The notes under the pieces: model-generated
The model's input: only the letters and a program-made list of their open reading frames with translations
Database searches by the model: none
What the model was told of the DNA's origin: nothing
Shown: positions 20,230 through 29,388 of the stretch, piece after piece
Numbering within the stretch: the first letter of the stretch is position 1
Layout of the letters: each line of letters opens with the position of its first letter
Assembly (NCBI GenBank): GCA_003169675.1
Contig: PNAT01000197.1
Span: forward strand, 1-60,748
DNA: 60,748 nt
From: Acidimicrobiaceae bacterium
GTDB lineage: Bacteria; Actinomycetota; Acidimicrobiia; Acidimicrobiales; RAAP-2
Reading direction: 5' to 3'
Position numbers and translations under genes: made by a program

Positions 20230-20239
20230 AACGATCGTT
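20230..20239. promoter_or_regulatory. Palindrome at the predicted start of the Liv-type operon
   Basis: The perfect 10-base palindrome AACGATCGTT lies just downstream of the predicted -10 box, where a repressor could block initiation. TAACGATCG recurs at 20173-20181, inside the first codons of the surface-protein gene. No regulator is encoded in the operon. Confidence 0.3.
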
Positions 20240-20247
20240 TGGGCGCA

Positions 20248-20277
20248 ATCATACGAATTCCACCCGGCTGCTTGCAA
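20248..20277 (-). promoter_or_regulatory. Promoter of the surface-protein/Liv-type operon
   Basis: On the minus strand, TTGCAA (20277-20272) and TATGAT (20253-20248) are separated by 18 bases, a good housekeeping sigma-70 pattern. The predicted start falls near 20240, leaving a leader of about 47 bases before the ATG at 20193. Confidence 0.6.
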
Positions 20278-20561
20278 GAAGCTGCGAATTGCTAACTGAC
20301 TGTAGCAACGCAACGGTGGTGGGAGGCGCCACCGCCACGCTCTGGCTGGGCTCGAGTCCCCACAACCCGCATCCGCCGCTCATCTGAAACCTCATCGCAG
20401 TTAGACCCTCCCCCACGGGACGGCGTGCCGAATCGTAGATCCGGCCCCTTGAAAGACACCGTACTGCAAGGCCTGGGGGCGCGCCCGGGTCTGCCTCATG
20501 GGGGCCACCGACCGATGCTCCCCTCCCATCTTCCCGGCGGCATCCACTACCGTGACGCCCC
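20278..20561. other. Divergent intergenic region
   Basis: About 280 bases between the Liv-type operon promoter and the sulfotransferase gene. No convincing gene in either strand. A promoter for the sulfotransferase must lie here, but I cannot single one out. Confidence 0.4.
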
Positions 20562-21809
20562 GTGCCCTGGGCTCCCCCGCCACGAAGTGCGTGGACCGAG
20601 AAGATGATCTCGCTCGGCCACGGCCTCGGCGACGATGGGCAATCGCTCATTGCACTGCAACCCGAAGAGCTCCGCCGGGCCGCGCAGACAACCACTGGTC
20701 TCGACGACTTCGGAGATACATGGTGGGAAGAACCGTTCCTCCGCCTCTGCTCCTCCCTCGACGATCAGGCCCAGCTCCACCTGCCCGGTCGCCTTCGCAC
20801 CCGGGCCGAGCTCCAATTGATCCTGCAGAACCGCCTCCGGCTGGTCGACCTCTGGAAGCGCCAGCCCGCCATCGACGACGAAGCGGTGCAGGCCCCCATC
20901 GTCGTCACCGGACTGGGGCGCTCGGGCACCACCTTCCTGCACGAGCTGTTGGCCTGCGACTCGGACAACCGGCCGCCGCTGTTGTGGGAGCTCCTCCACA
21001 CCACTCCTCGTGACGAGCACTCGGTCCGCCTCTGCCACGACGAGATCACCTTGATGGATGAGATGGTCCCCGCATTCACGGCCATGCACGAGAACGGCGG
21101 CCACCTCCCCACCGAGTGCATCTTCGCCTTCGCCCACCAGTTCTCGAGCGACATCTATACCGGCCTTTACAACGTCGCCGACTACACCATATGGCGCAGC
21201 GGGCAGGATCAGGCTCCCATCTACGACTGGCACCGCCGTATGCTCCAAACCTTGCAGTGGTCCGCGTCCGACCCGCCGACGGTGAGGTGGGCCCTCAAAG
21301 CCCCCTCTCACCTTTCCGCCCTCCCGCTCGTCTTCGGCACCTATCCCGACGCCAAGGTGGTCATCACCCACCGCGACCCCCTCCGGGTCATTGGCTCGTT
21401 GTCCGACCTGATGGCCACCCTGCACCACATGCACTCCGAACACGTCGACCATGCCGTCCTGGTCGAGTTCATGGCCATGGGAATGGAGATGCAGATGGAC
21501 GGCGTCTCGGCCGAGCGCGACGCCGGCACCATCCCAGACAATCAGATCAGCGATGTCCTGTACCACGACCTCACCAAAGAACCCATCCGCACCATCGAAC
21601 GGCTCTACGACGGCTGGGACCTCCCACTCACCGACAACTACCGCGCCCGCCTGAGCGAGTACCTGGCGGAGCGGCACACCGACCGAACGCCGGCCCACGA
21701 CTACTCGTTCGCCGACACCGGCCTCGACCTGGCCACGCACCGCGCCAACGTGGCTGCGTATCAGAAACGTTATGGCGTGCCCTCCGAGGTCTCACTGTCC
21801 GGCAGCTAG
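20562..21809 (+). CDS. Sulfotransferase family protein
   Basis: 415 residues from GTG 20562; the ATG at 20604 is an equally possible start. The PAPS 5'-phosphosulfate loop is GLGRSGTTF and the 3'-phosphate motif is VITHRDPLRVIGS, as in the Sulfotransfer_3 group that is expanded in mycobacteria and other actinobacteria. These enzymes move sulfate from PAPS to lipids, glycans or small alcohols. Its TAG stop shares the CTAG palindrome with the stop of the convergent DUF1214 gene. The acceptor is unknown. Confidence 0.88.
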   Translation: MPWAPPPRSAWTEKMISLGHGLGDDGQSLIALQPEELRRAAQTTTGLDDFGDTWWEEPFLRLCSSLDDQAQLHLPGRLRTRAELQLILQNRLRLVDLWKRQPAIDDEAVQAPIVVTGLGRSGTTFLHELLACDSDNRPPLLWELLHTTPRDEHSVRLCHDEITLMDEMVPAFTAMHENGGHLPTECIFAFAHQFSSDIYTGLYNVADYTIWRSGQDQAPIYDWHRRMLQTLQWSASDPPTVRWALKAPSHLSALPLVFGTYPDAKVVITHRDPLRVIGSLSDLMATLHHMHSEHVDHAVLVEFMAMGMEMQMDGVSAERDAGTIPDNQISDVLYHDLTKEPIRTIERLYDGWDLPLTDNYRARLSEYLAERHTDRTPAHDYSFADTGLDLATHRANVAAYQKRYGVPSEVSLSGS

Positions 21810-22948
21810 ACGAGGTCCGCCACCGACACCAGGTCGCAGGTAGGGAGCGGCGGGCCATCGGCCAGGACCCAGCGCACCAGCATGTAGCCCTCGAGTCGGC
21901 CCCCGGTGTCCAGCCAATTCGCCACCCCCGGCCCCGGGTCGCTCGGCGCGATCACCAGCCGCCACGTCCCGTCTCCAAAGACCTGCGCCGTTCGGTTGTT
22001 GAGCGCCGTCGTCGTATAGCGGTAGTCGAAGCTCTCCATCCACGGCGACGCCAACGTCAGCCCCCAGTACAGGAACGGCCGCTCACCGGGGCGCACCGTC
22101 ACCACGAGCGCCTGGCCGGGCTCGAGGCGGAAGCGCCCGCCGTGGTAGGTCATCTCGGCGTTGGAATGCGAGCGCACCTCGTCGTCCTGGGCCGCGACGT
22201 GCTGCGAGCCCGCTTGGCCCCCGAACGTGTTCATGTTCGACCCGGCGTCGTGCCACATCTGAAGCGCCGTCGCACCCACGAAGGTCAGGAACATGGCGGC
22301 GAACTCGAGCTTGGGGGCCAACTCCTCGGACGACAGGAGCGGTGGTGGTGGCTCCTCGCCGGGAGCGGGCACCAACTCGACCCGTAGACGGGAGAGGCGC
22401 TCGGACGTGCGCTCGAAGTGGGTCTCTCTAATGGCCAGCTGCGCCGTGCCGGGCTCCAGGACGATGGCGTTGCGGGGCCGGGGGTCGGGCATGGCGGACT
22501 CCGGGGCCATGAGGATGTCGACCTCGCCGCCGGGTCCGATGTCGTACTCGTCTATATGAGTCTGGGTCTGCGTGCCCGTTCGACCGCCCACCTCGCCCTG
22601 GCCGAACGGGGTCCCAAACGTCATCCCGAGGTAGGCGCACTCGCCTCGATACCCACGCAGGCGATAGGACCGGGTGTCGTCGAGCACGCAGAAGAGGTAG
22701 TGCACGTCGGGGTTGTCGACCAGCAGCTTGCGGTACTCATCTTGGAGGGTGAACAGCTGCGGGTGCAACGGGTCGGACTTCTCGACGATCCACTCCAGGG
22801 CCAGGCGGGTGAGGCGGGTGACCCAGCGATATCCCTCAGCCGTATCGAGGTCGGTGCCGGGGACGCCGGTGGCCCCGGAGACGACGGCCAACGCCGCCCG
22901 CTGCGCCTCGATCCATGCCTCAAACGCCGCACTCAGCCGATCATCCAT
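21806..22948 (-). CDS. DUF1214-like protein
   Basis: A 380-residue soluble protein with no signal peptide. The C-terminal half resembles DUF1214 (RPFLYWGLTLASPWMESFDY, then NNRTAQVFGDGTWRLVIAP, and a closing LVRWVLADG). Such proteins often lie beside sulfotransferases or lipid genes in actinobacteria, as here, but no reaction is established. Convergent with the sulfotransferase (4-base overlap) and divergent from the DUF2889 gene with about 23 bases between starts. Confidence 0.65.
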   Translation of the reverse strand: MDDRLSAAFEAWIEAQRAALAVVSGATGVPGTDLDTAEGYRWVTRLTRLALEWIVEKSDPLHPQLFTLQDEYRKLLVDNPDVHYLFCVLDDTRSYRLRGYRGECAYLGMTFGTPFGQGEVGGRTGTQTQTHIDEYDIGPGGEVDILMAPESAMPDPRPRNAIVLEPGTAQLAIRETHFERTSERLSRLRVELVPAPGEEPPPPLLSSEELAPKLEFAAMFLTFVGATALQMWHDAGSNMNTFGGQAGSQHVAAQDDEVRSHSNAEMTYHGGRFRLEPGQALVVTVRPGERPFLYWGLTLASPWMESFDYRYTTTALNNRTAQVFGDGTWRLVIAPSDPGPGVANWLDTGGRLEGYMLVRWVLADGPPLPTCDLVSVADLV

Positions 22949-22971
22949 GGCACGAAGCTACCGTTGGACGT

Positions 22972-23880
22972 GTGACCCGTGTGGCCCATGCCTTGGCCGA
23001 ACCCCTGGCGCAGGTGCCCGAGCGGCGGCCGACGTCGGTCCGCCGCACCAGCAGCGTCGACATGATCGGGCGGGACGATGGCACCCTCGAACTGCGTGGT
23101 GCCGCCGCCGACCCCGGTGGCGGGGCGGAGTGCCGGGCCGTCGTGGGGGCGGGTCGGGAGCTGAGCTCACTTCACCTCCGGCCGGCCGTCGCAGGGGCCG
23201 ATGCGCTGCTCGGTCGGGTGGTCGGCCGGGGGTTCCGTGCCGTGGTGGATGGGTTGTGCGAGCCCGGGACGCTCCCGTGGGTGCTCCTCTCCGAGCTCCC
23301 CGTGGCCGCCCTCCTCTCTGGATACGCCTCCCTCTATACCGGACTCTTCCCCTCCCCCATACCAGACACCGTGCTGGCCGGCCTGCCCGTCGACATCTGT
23401 GCCGGCTGGGCCGCCCCCGCCTCGTTCATGGTGGAAATTCGTTCCACCCGCGAGATGCCGACGCCCAGCGGCCCCGTTTCCCCTGGCGACCGTGGCGGGA
23501 CCTGGCATGAGATGCCCGAGCTCCTCCCGGGGTCCATGCGGCGCCAGCGTCTGATCCAGCGCGACGGGGATGAGCTGTGGGCCATGTTCCGGGACAGCTA
23601 CGCCCGGGATGATGGGGTGGTCACCGTCTTGCACGAGTACTCGGTCGCCGCCACCCTCGTCCCCGATCCCGGCGGTGATCGCATTGCGGCGTGTGTGGCC
23701 ACGCCGCGGGTGCTCCCCTGGGCCGAGTGCCCCTTGGCGGCCGGCAGCGCGGCGCGCCTGGTGGGGCACCAGGTTCCCGCTCTGCGGGCGCTGGTGAAGG
23801 ACGACCTCGTGGGCACCTCGACCTGTACCCATCTCAACGACCTCCTGGCCTCCCTCTCCCAGGCCGACCACCTCCTCTGA
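22972..23880 (+). CDS. DUF2889-like protein
   Basis: 302 residues from GTG 22972 (an ATG at 22915 is in frame but overlaps the divergent gene's start). The N-terminal RRTSSVDMI and the C-terminal CTHLNDLL pattern resemble DUF2889, a domain of unknown function. The start regions of this gene and the DUF1214 gene nearly touch, so they probably share a bidirectional control region. No function can be assigned. Confidence 0.6.
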   Translation: MTRVAHALAEPLAQVPERRPTSVRRTSSVDMIGRDDGTLELRGAAADPGGGAECRAVVGAGRELSSLHLRPAVAGADALLGRVVGRGFRAVVDGLCEPGTLPWVLLSELPVAALLSGYASLYTGLFPSPIPDTVLAGLPVDICAGWAAPASFMVEIRSTREMPTPSGPVSPGDRGGTWHEMPELLPGSMRRQRLIQRDGDELWAMFRDSYARDDGVVTVLHEYSVAATLVPDPGGDRIAACVATPRVLPWAECPLAAGSAARLVGHQVPALRALVKDDLVGTSTCTHLNDLLASLSQADHLL

Positions 23881-23935
23881 CGTGAACGGGACCGGTCGGG
23901 TCGCCTGGGGGCAGCGCCTCCGGTAGTTTCGGGAC

Positions 23936-25282
23936 GTGACCGATGAAACCTCCAACATCGAAGAGCTGCTGAGCGAGCTGCGCGACTGGCTCGGTGAGAA
24001 CTGGGATCCCGACCTCACCGTGGCCGAGTGGTGGGAGCGCTTGGGCACGGCGGGCTGGTCCGCCCCTGGCCTGCCCACAAACGCCTACGGCCGGGCCGTC
24101 GCCCGGGCCGACACCGTGTCGGTGGCGACGGAGATCGTGAATTTCGGGGCCCTGGGCGCGCCGGCCGGGCTCGGGCTCCTCTTGGCCGCCCCCACCATCG
24201 CCACCCACGGGTCCCAGGAGCAGATCGACCACTACGTGCGCGACATCGTCACCGGCCAGCAGGCCTGGTGCCAGCTGTTCAGCGAGCCCCAGGCCGGTTC
24301 CGACCTGGCCGGACTGCAGACCAAGGCCATGAAAGACGGCGACGAGTGGATCATCAACGGGCAGAAGGTCTGGACCTCGGGCGGCCAGTACGCCGACATG
24401 GGCATGCTGCTGGCCCGGACCGATCCCGAGGTGCCCAAGCACCAGGGGATCTCGTACTTCGCCTTCGACATGCACCAGGACGGGGTCGACGTGCGGCCCC
24501 TGAAGGAAATGACCGGGCACGCACTCTTCAACGAGGTCTTCCTCACCGACGCCCGGGTGGCCGACGCCGCGCTGATCGGGGGTCTGAACAACGGGTGGGC
24601 CGCCGCCAACACGACGCTCATGAACGAGCGGGCCGGCCTCGGCTCCGGTGGGGGCAACGCGGCCGGTGGCGGCCTGGCCCAGCCGGGCACCGTGATGGGG
24701 GCGCTGAGCAAGCGGGTGGGTGACTTCGTGGCCCCCAAGTCCAAGGCCACGTCAAAAGCGGCCGGCGGCACCGGTAAGCCGGCCGGCGGGGCGCTCGGGG
24801 CCATGCGGGGCGGGGCCGGCATGCTCATTGGATTGGCAAAATCTAAGGGCGTCAACACGGATGCCGGAGTCCGACAGGATCTGGCCCGCCTGTACACCTT
24901 GGGCGAGTTGGGGCGGTTCAACGGACTCCGGGTCAAAGCAGTCAAGGAGCAGGGCGGCGATATCCCGGGCATGCCGAACGTGGCCAAGCTGTCCATGAGC
25001 CAGATCGTGCGCCTGACCCGTGACCTCGGGCTGCGGATTTCGGGGCCGGCGGGGATGCTGCACGCCTATGACGCCGACGACAAGGCCAGCCTGGTGCAGG
25101 CCACGGGCGACCCCTTCGCCGGCGGGATTACCGAGATGGCGCTGTTCGCCCAGGCGCCTCCCATCTACGGCGGGACCGACCAGGTGCAGCGCAACATCAT
25201 TGGCGAACGCGTGCTGGGGCTGCCGAAGGAACCCAACAACGACCGCGTGACGCCCTTCTCCGAATTGCCCAAGAACGCCTGA
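23936..25282 (+). CDS. Acyl-CoA dehydrogenase family protein
   Basis: 448 residues from GTG 23936. It has the usual helical/beta/helical flavoprotein layout, with QLFSEPQAGSDLAGLQT and WTSGGQYADMGMLLART for FAD binding and IYGGTDQVQRNIIGERVLGLP near the C-terminus. In medium-chain enzymes the equivalent of Gly412 is the catalytic Glu (IYEGT); here, as in many actinobacterial FadE proteins, it is Gly. A Gly/Ala/Lys-rich insert of about 70 residues (about 235-305) is unusual. It opens the 23.9-30.5 kb acyl-CoA gene series and presumably makes an alpha,beta-double bond in an acyl-CoA. Confidence 0.88.
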   Translation: MTDETSNIEELLSELRDWLGENWDPDLTVAEWWERLGTAGWSAPGLPTNAYGRAVARADTVSVATEIVNFGALGAPAGLGLLLAAPTIATHGSQEQIDHYVRDIVTGQQAWCQLFSEPQAGSDLAGLQTKAMKDGDEWIINGQKVWTSGGQYADMGMLLARTDPEVPKHQGISYFAFDMHQDGVDVRPLKEMTGHALFNEVFLTDARVADAALIGGLNNGWAAANTTLMNERAGLGSGGGNAAGGGLAQPGTVMGALSKRVGDFVAPKSKATSKAAGGTGKPAGGALGAMRGGAGMLIGLAKSKGVNTDAGVRQDLARLYTLGELGRFNGLRVKAVKEQGGDIPGMPNVAKLSMSQIVRLTRDLGLRISGPAGMLHAYDADDKASLVQATGDPFAGGITEMALFAQAPPIYGGTDQVQRNIIGERVLGLPKEPNNDRVTPFSELPKNA

Positions 25283-25299
25283 GCGGACGTGGCGGGGGC

Positions 25300-26472
25300 A
25301 TGAGCCGGTCTGACCGGACGCTGCGCGGCGCGGCGGCCGTGGTGGGAGTGGCCGATGACGCCTCCCCCACCGGCGAGCTCGACCGGACCGGCCGGGCCCT
25401 CGAGGTCGCCATGGTCCTGGCCGCCCTCGACGATGCCGGCCTCACCCTCGATGATGTCGACGGGGTGTGCCATGCGGAGTCGTCGATGGCCTTGGCGGAG
25501 TATCTAGGGGTCCATCCCCGCTACACCGATTCGACCATGACGGGCGGGTCGAGCTACCAGGTCCACCTCGAGCACGCCGCTGCCGCCATCGCGGCCGGGT
25601 TGTGCCAGGTGGTGGTGAGCGTCTACGCGTCCACGCCCCGCAGCGACCGCACGCACAAGCGGAAGCGCGAGCGGCGCTATCCCCCCGGCCCTAACCCGCT
25701 GGCCGAGTGGGAGTGGCCCTTCGGGCTGCGCACGCCCATGGGTCCTTATGCCCTGGCCGCCGCCCGCCATATGCACGAGTTCGGCACCACCTCGGCCCAG
25801 CTGGCCCAGATCGCCGTCAGCACCCGGGAGTGGGCCGCGCTGAATCCCCGGGCCCGCCACCAAGCTCCTCTTAGCGTGGACGAGGTGCTCGCTTCGCCGC
25901 TCCAGGTCAGCCCCCTGCACCTGCTCGACTGCTGCCTGGTCACCGACGGCGCCGGCGCCTTCGTGATGACGAGCGCCGAGCGGGCCCGCTCGCTGCGCCG
26001 GCCACCCGTCTACGTCCTTGGTGCCGCCACCTGCCACGACCACATGATCATCAGCCAGATGCCCGACCTGACGACCACGCCCGGGGCGGTCTCGGGCGCC
26101 AACGCGTTCGGTATGGCCGGCATCGCTCCATCCGAGGTCGACGTGCTGATGGGCTACGACAGCTTCACCATCACGGCCCTGCTCCACCTCGAGGACCTCG
26201 GCTTCTGCGCCAAGGGCGAGGGTGGTCCCTTCGCCGAAGATGGCAAGCTCGGCCCGGGCGGCGCCCTGCCCATGAACACCAACGGCGGTGGCCTGTCCTT
26301 CACCCACCCCGGCATGTACGGCATGTTCCTCATCACCGAGGCCGTGCGCCAGCTGCGAGGCGAGTGCGGGGCCCGACAGGTGCCCGACGCCCAGGTCGCA
26401 GTGGCCCACGGCTCGGGCATGGTGCTTTCGTGCATGTCGACGGCCGTGTTGGGGACCGAGGCGGTGCTCTGA
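25300..26472 (+). CDS. Thiolase-like (Ltp2/SCP2-type) protein, probable aldolase
   Basis: A 390-residue thiolase-fold protein. The nucleophilic Cys of true thiolases is absent: the region reads MTGGSSYQVHLEHAA. YDSFTIT replaces the catalytic His-loop and MYGM occurs where thiolases have GHPxGxxG. Loss of Cys and gain of Tyr resembles Ltp2, which with a DUF35 partner cleaves steroid side-chain beta-hydroxyacyl-CoA by retro-aldol chemistry. The next gene, starting on its last base, encodes a DUF35 protein, which supports that reading. The substrate is inferred only. Confidence 0.82.
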   Translation: MSRSDRTLRGAAAVVGVADDASPTGELDRTGRALEVAMVLAALDDAGLTLDDVDGVCHAESSMALAEYLGVHPRYTDSTMTGGSSYQVHLEHAAAAIAAGLCQVVVSVYASTPRSDRTHKRKRERRYPPGPNPLAEWEWPFGLRTPMGPYALAAARHMHEFGTTSAQLAQIAVSTREWAALNPRARHQAPLSVDEVLASPLQVSPLHLLDCCLVTDGAGAFVMTSAERARSLRRPPVYVLGAATCHDHMIISQMPDLTTTPGAVSGANAFGMAGIAPSEVDVLMGYDSFTITALLHLEDLGFCAKGEGGPFAEDGKLGPGGALPMNTNGGGLSFTHPGMYGMFLITEAVRQLRGECGARQVPDAQVAVAHGSGMVLSCMSTAVLGTEAVL

Positions 26473-26885
26473 TGGCCGGACGGCTGGAGCCACCGCAGGG
26501 GGCAGAGAGCGCCCCGTTCTGGGAGGCCACCCGAGGGGGCACGCTGCTGATCCAATGGTGCTCCGCCTGCAATAGGGGGATCTTCTACCCGCGGTCGTTC
26601 TGCCCCCACTGCTTGGCTATGGACGGCGTCCTCGAGTGGCGCACGGCCAGCGGCCGGGCCACCGTCTACGCCGCCTCGGTGGAGCACAAGCCCGCCGCAG
26701 GCGGCAGCACCTTCTCGGACGGCCAGCCCTACGTCGTCGCCCTGGTCGACCTGGAGGAAGGCGTGCGCATGATGACCAATGTCGTTGGATGCACACCTGA
26801 GGACGTCCACCCCGGCCAGGCCGTGACGGTGACCTGGGAGCCCCTTTCCGATGGGCGCCAGCTGCCTCTCTTCACCCCGTCGTGA
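26472..26885 (+). CDS. DUF35 OB-fold/zinc-ribbon partner of the thiolase-like protein
   Basis: 137 residues from the ATG at 26472, which overlaps the upstream stop (TGATGG). The N-terminal rubredoxin-like zinc ribbon has CSAC and CPHC, and an OB-fold follows. DUF35 proteins bind acyl-CoA for thiolase-like partners and are needed for activity of Ltp2-type aldolases. It overlaps the acyl-CoA synthetase gene by 4 bases (GTGA). Confidence 0.88.
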   Translation: MAGRLEPPQGAESAPFWEATRGGTLLIQWCSACNRGIFYPRSFCPHCLAMDGVLEWRTASGRATVYAASVEHKPAAGGSTFSDGQPYVVALVDLEEGVRMMTNVVGCTPEDVHPGQAVTVTWEPLSDGRQLPLFTPS

Positions 26886-28483
26886 ACGTTGCCGAAGACA
26901 AAGCGGAGGCCGCCGCCCAGGGCATGCTGCACGCCTGGTGGGCCGCCCGGGTCCCCCAGCGCCAGGCCCTGTCCTCGCCGAAGGGGGATCGCACCTACGG
27001 GGAGCTCAACGCCAACATCAACCGGCTGACCAGGGCCCTTCGGGCTAGGGGCCTCACCACGGGCGACAGCATCGCCCTCATGTGCACCAACCGGCCCGAG
27101 TTCATTGAGGTGCTGTACGCCGCCCAACGCAGCGGCCTCCGCCTGACCCCGATCAATTGGCACCTGACCGGAGAGGAGGCGGCCTACATCGTCAGCAATT
27201 GCGAGGCCAAGGCGCTCGTGGGCGCGGCTGAGCTTGGCCAAACCCTCGACGTGGCGGCGGCGGCCGGGGGGGCCGACCTCGTCAAGCTCAGCGTGGGCGG
27301 TGAGCGTCCCGGTTTCGAGAATTACGAAAAGGTCATCGCCGCCGAAGAAGGGTCGGACATAGCCGACCCGGTGCCGGGCACCCAGATGCTCTACACCTCG
27401 GGCACGACCGGCCGGCCCAAAGGCGTGCACCGCCGCAGCGTGGCCCCCAGCGCGCTGGCCACCGTCAATTTCTGCGGGTACGACGAGGCCTACCAGACCA
27501 GCGTCGACGCCCATCTGGTGACCGGTCCGCTCTACCACGCCGCCCCGCTGGCCTTCTCGGTGGCCGTGCCGTTCCTCTACGGCGTTCCCCTGGTGATCAT
27601 GGAGCAGTGGGACCCGACCGAGGCCCTGCGGCTGATTGAAGAGCACGGCATCACCCACACCCACATGGTGCCGACCATGTTCCACCGCCTGCTCGCCCTG
27701 CCCGTCCAGGTCCGGGGCGCCTACGACCTCTCCCCCCTGCGCTACGTGATCCACGGGGCGGCGCCGTGCCCGCTGACCGTCAAGCGGCAGCTGATCGAGT
27801 GGCTCGGGCCGATCGTGGTCGAGTACTACGCCGCCACCGAGGGGCTGGGCACCCTGGTCGACTCCTCGACCTGGCTGGCCCGCCCCGGGACCGTGGGCAA
27901 ACCCATGGTGCCCGGGCTGGTCAAGGTGGCCGACGACGAGGGGCGGGACCTGCCGCCGGGCGAGATCGGGCTGGTCTACCTGCGGGCCGTGCCGGACACC
28001 CAATTCGACTACTACGGCGACGCCGAGAAGACGGCCGACGCCTTCCGGGGCGAGTACTTCACGCTGGGCGACCTGGGCTACGCGGATGCCGAGGGGTATC
28101 TGTTCCTGACCGACCGCAGCTCCAACCTCATCATCTCCGGCGGGGTGAACATCTACCCGGCGGAAATAGACGCTGTGCTGGTGCAGCACGCGGCGGTGTT
28201 CGACGTGGCCACCATCGGCGTTCCTGACGACGAGTGGGGGGAGGCCGTCAAGGCGGTGGTGCAACCGGCCGAGGGCGTGGAGGGGACGGCCGAGCTGGCC
28301 GCCGAGCTCATGGCGTTCTGCCGGGGACACCTGGCCCCCTTCAAGTGCCCCCGCAGCGTGGACTTCGTGGCCGAGTTGCCGCGCGAGGATACGGGGAAGA
28401 TCTTCAAGCGGAAGCTGCGGGACCAGTATCGAGCCGCGGCGTCGGGATCACGACAAAAAGGAGTGCCACGTGGGAATCTGTGA
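26882..28483 (+). CDS. Acyl-CoA synthetase (AMP-forming)
   Basis: 533 residues from GTG 26882. ANL-superfamily motifs: A3 YTSGTTGRPKG at about residue 171, A5 YYAATEG, A7 LGDLGY and A10 PREDTGKIFKRKL. It activates a carboxylic acid to its CoA thioester for the adjoining dehydrogenase and aldolase. Most like medium- or long-chain or steroid-type FadD proteins; the chain is not determinable. The SDR gene starts inside its 3' end. Confidence 0.9.
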   Translation: MNVAEDKAEAAAQGMLHAWWAARVPQRQALSSPKGDRTYGELNANINRLTRALRARGLTTGDSIALMCTNRPEFIEVLYAAQRSGLRLTPINWHLTGEEAAYIVSNCEAKALVGAAELGQTLDVAAAAGGADLVKLSVGGERPGFENYEKVIAAEEGSDIADPVPGTQMLYTSGTTGRPKGVHRRSVAPSALATVNFCGYDEAYQTSVDAHLVTGPLYHAAPLAFSVAVPFLYGVPLVIMEQWDPTEALRLIEEHGITHTHMVPTMFHRLLALPVQVRGAYDLSPLRYVIHGAAPCPLTVKRQLIEWLGPIVVEYYAATEGLGTLVDSSTWLARPGTVGKPMVPGLVKVADDEGRDLPPGEIGLVYLRAVPDTQFDYYGDAEKTADAFRGEYFTLGDLGYADAEGYLFLTDRSSNLIISGGVNIYPAEIDAVLVQHAAVFDVATIGVPDDEWGEAVKAVVQPAEGVEGTAELAAELMAFCRGHLAPFKCPRSVDFVAELPREDTGKIFKRKLRDQYRAAASGSRQKGVPRGNL

Positions 28484-29384
28484 CGGACGGGTCGTCATCA
28501 TTACGGGTGGGGGTCGGGGCATCGGCCGCGAGCACGCGCTCGAGTTCGCCAGCCAGGGCGCCAAGGTCGTGGTGAACGACCTGGGGGCCGAAGTTGATGG
28601 CACCGGCTCCTCGGCGGGACCGGCGGGCCAGGTGGTCGACGAGGTTCGCGGGATGGGCGGCGAGGCCGTGGCCAACGGGGATGATGTGTCGGATTGGGAC
28701 GGCGCCGGGCGCCTGGTCCGGACGGCCATCGACACCTTCGGGGGCCTCGACGTCCTGGTCAACAACGCGGGGATCCTGCGGGACCGCATGCTGGTCAACA
28801 TGACCATTGAGGAGTGGGACGCCGTCATCCGGGTCCACCTGCGCGGCACCTTCGCCCCCACGCGCCACGCCGTCGAGTACTGGCGCAACCGCTCCAAAGC
28901 CGGTGAATCGAATGACGCCCGGGTGATCAACACCACCTCGCCGTCGGGGATATACGGCAACGTGGGCCAGACCAACTACGGCGCGGCGAAAGCGGGGATC
29001 GCCGCCATGACCGTCATTGCCGCCATGGAGTTGGGCCGCTACGGCGTGACCGTCAACGCCATTGCCCCGGCGGCGCTCACCCGCATGACCGAGAACCTCG
29101 GGATGGGCGCCGCCTCGGCCGACCTCAAGCCCGAGCAGTTCGACCCGCTGGACCCGGGCAACATCGCCCCGCTGGTGGTCTGGCTGGGCAGCCCCGAGTC
29201 GGCCGCCATCACCGGCCGCGTCTTCAACGTCCAGGGTGACCACATCAGCGTGGCCGAGGGCTGGGTGGCGGGGCCCGGGGCCTCCAAGGGCGACCGCTGG
29301 GACCCGGCCGAACTCGGTGCCGTGGTGCCCGGGCTGGTGGACTCAGCAGCTCCCAACGCCAACATGGGTGGGAAGCGGAAGTAG
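28470..29384 (+). CDS. SDR-family oxidoreductase (FabG or 17-beta-HSD4 type)
   Basis: 304 residues from GTG 28470, with AAGGAG 7 bases upstream; it overlaps the acyl-CoA synthetase by 14 bases. The NAD(P) motif TGGGRGIGRE, NNAG, and the catalytic Ser plus YGAAK are in place. The long C-terminal tail resembles the SDR part of peroxisomal multifunctional enzyme type 2, which oxidises 3-hydroxyacyl-CoA. Probable 3-hydroxyacyl-CoA dehydrogenase of this pathway. Confidence 0.88.
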   Translation: MGICDGRVVIITGGGRGIGREHALEFASQGAKVVVNDLGAEVDGTGSSAGPAGQVVDEVRGMGGEAVANGDDVSDWDGAGRLVRTAIDTFGGLDVLVNNAGILRDRMLVNMTIEEWDAVIRVHLRGTFAPTRHAVEYWRNRSKAGESNDARVINTTSPSGIYGNVGQTNYGAAKAGIAAMTVIAAMELGRYGVTVNAIAPAALTRMTENLGMGAASADLKPEQFDPLDPGNIAPLVVWLGSPESAAITGRVFNVQGDHISVAEGWVAGPGASKGDRWDPAELGAVVPGLVDSAAPNANMGGKRK

Positions 29385-29388
29385 GTCC

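Noticed and set aside
26729-28330. 533-codon minus-strand frame
   Set aside because: It is the shadow of the acyl-CoA synthetase, whose ANL motifs are on the plus strand.
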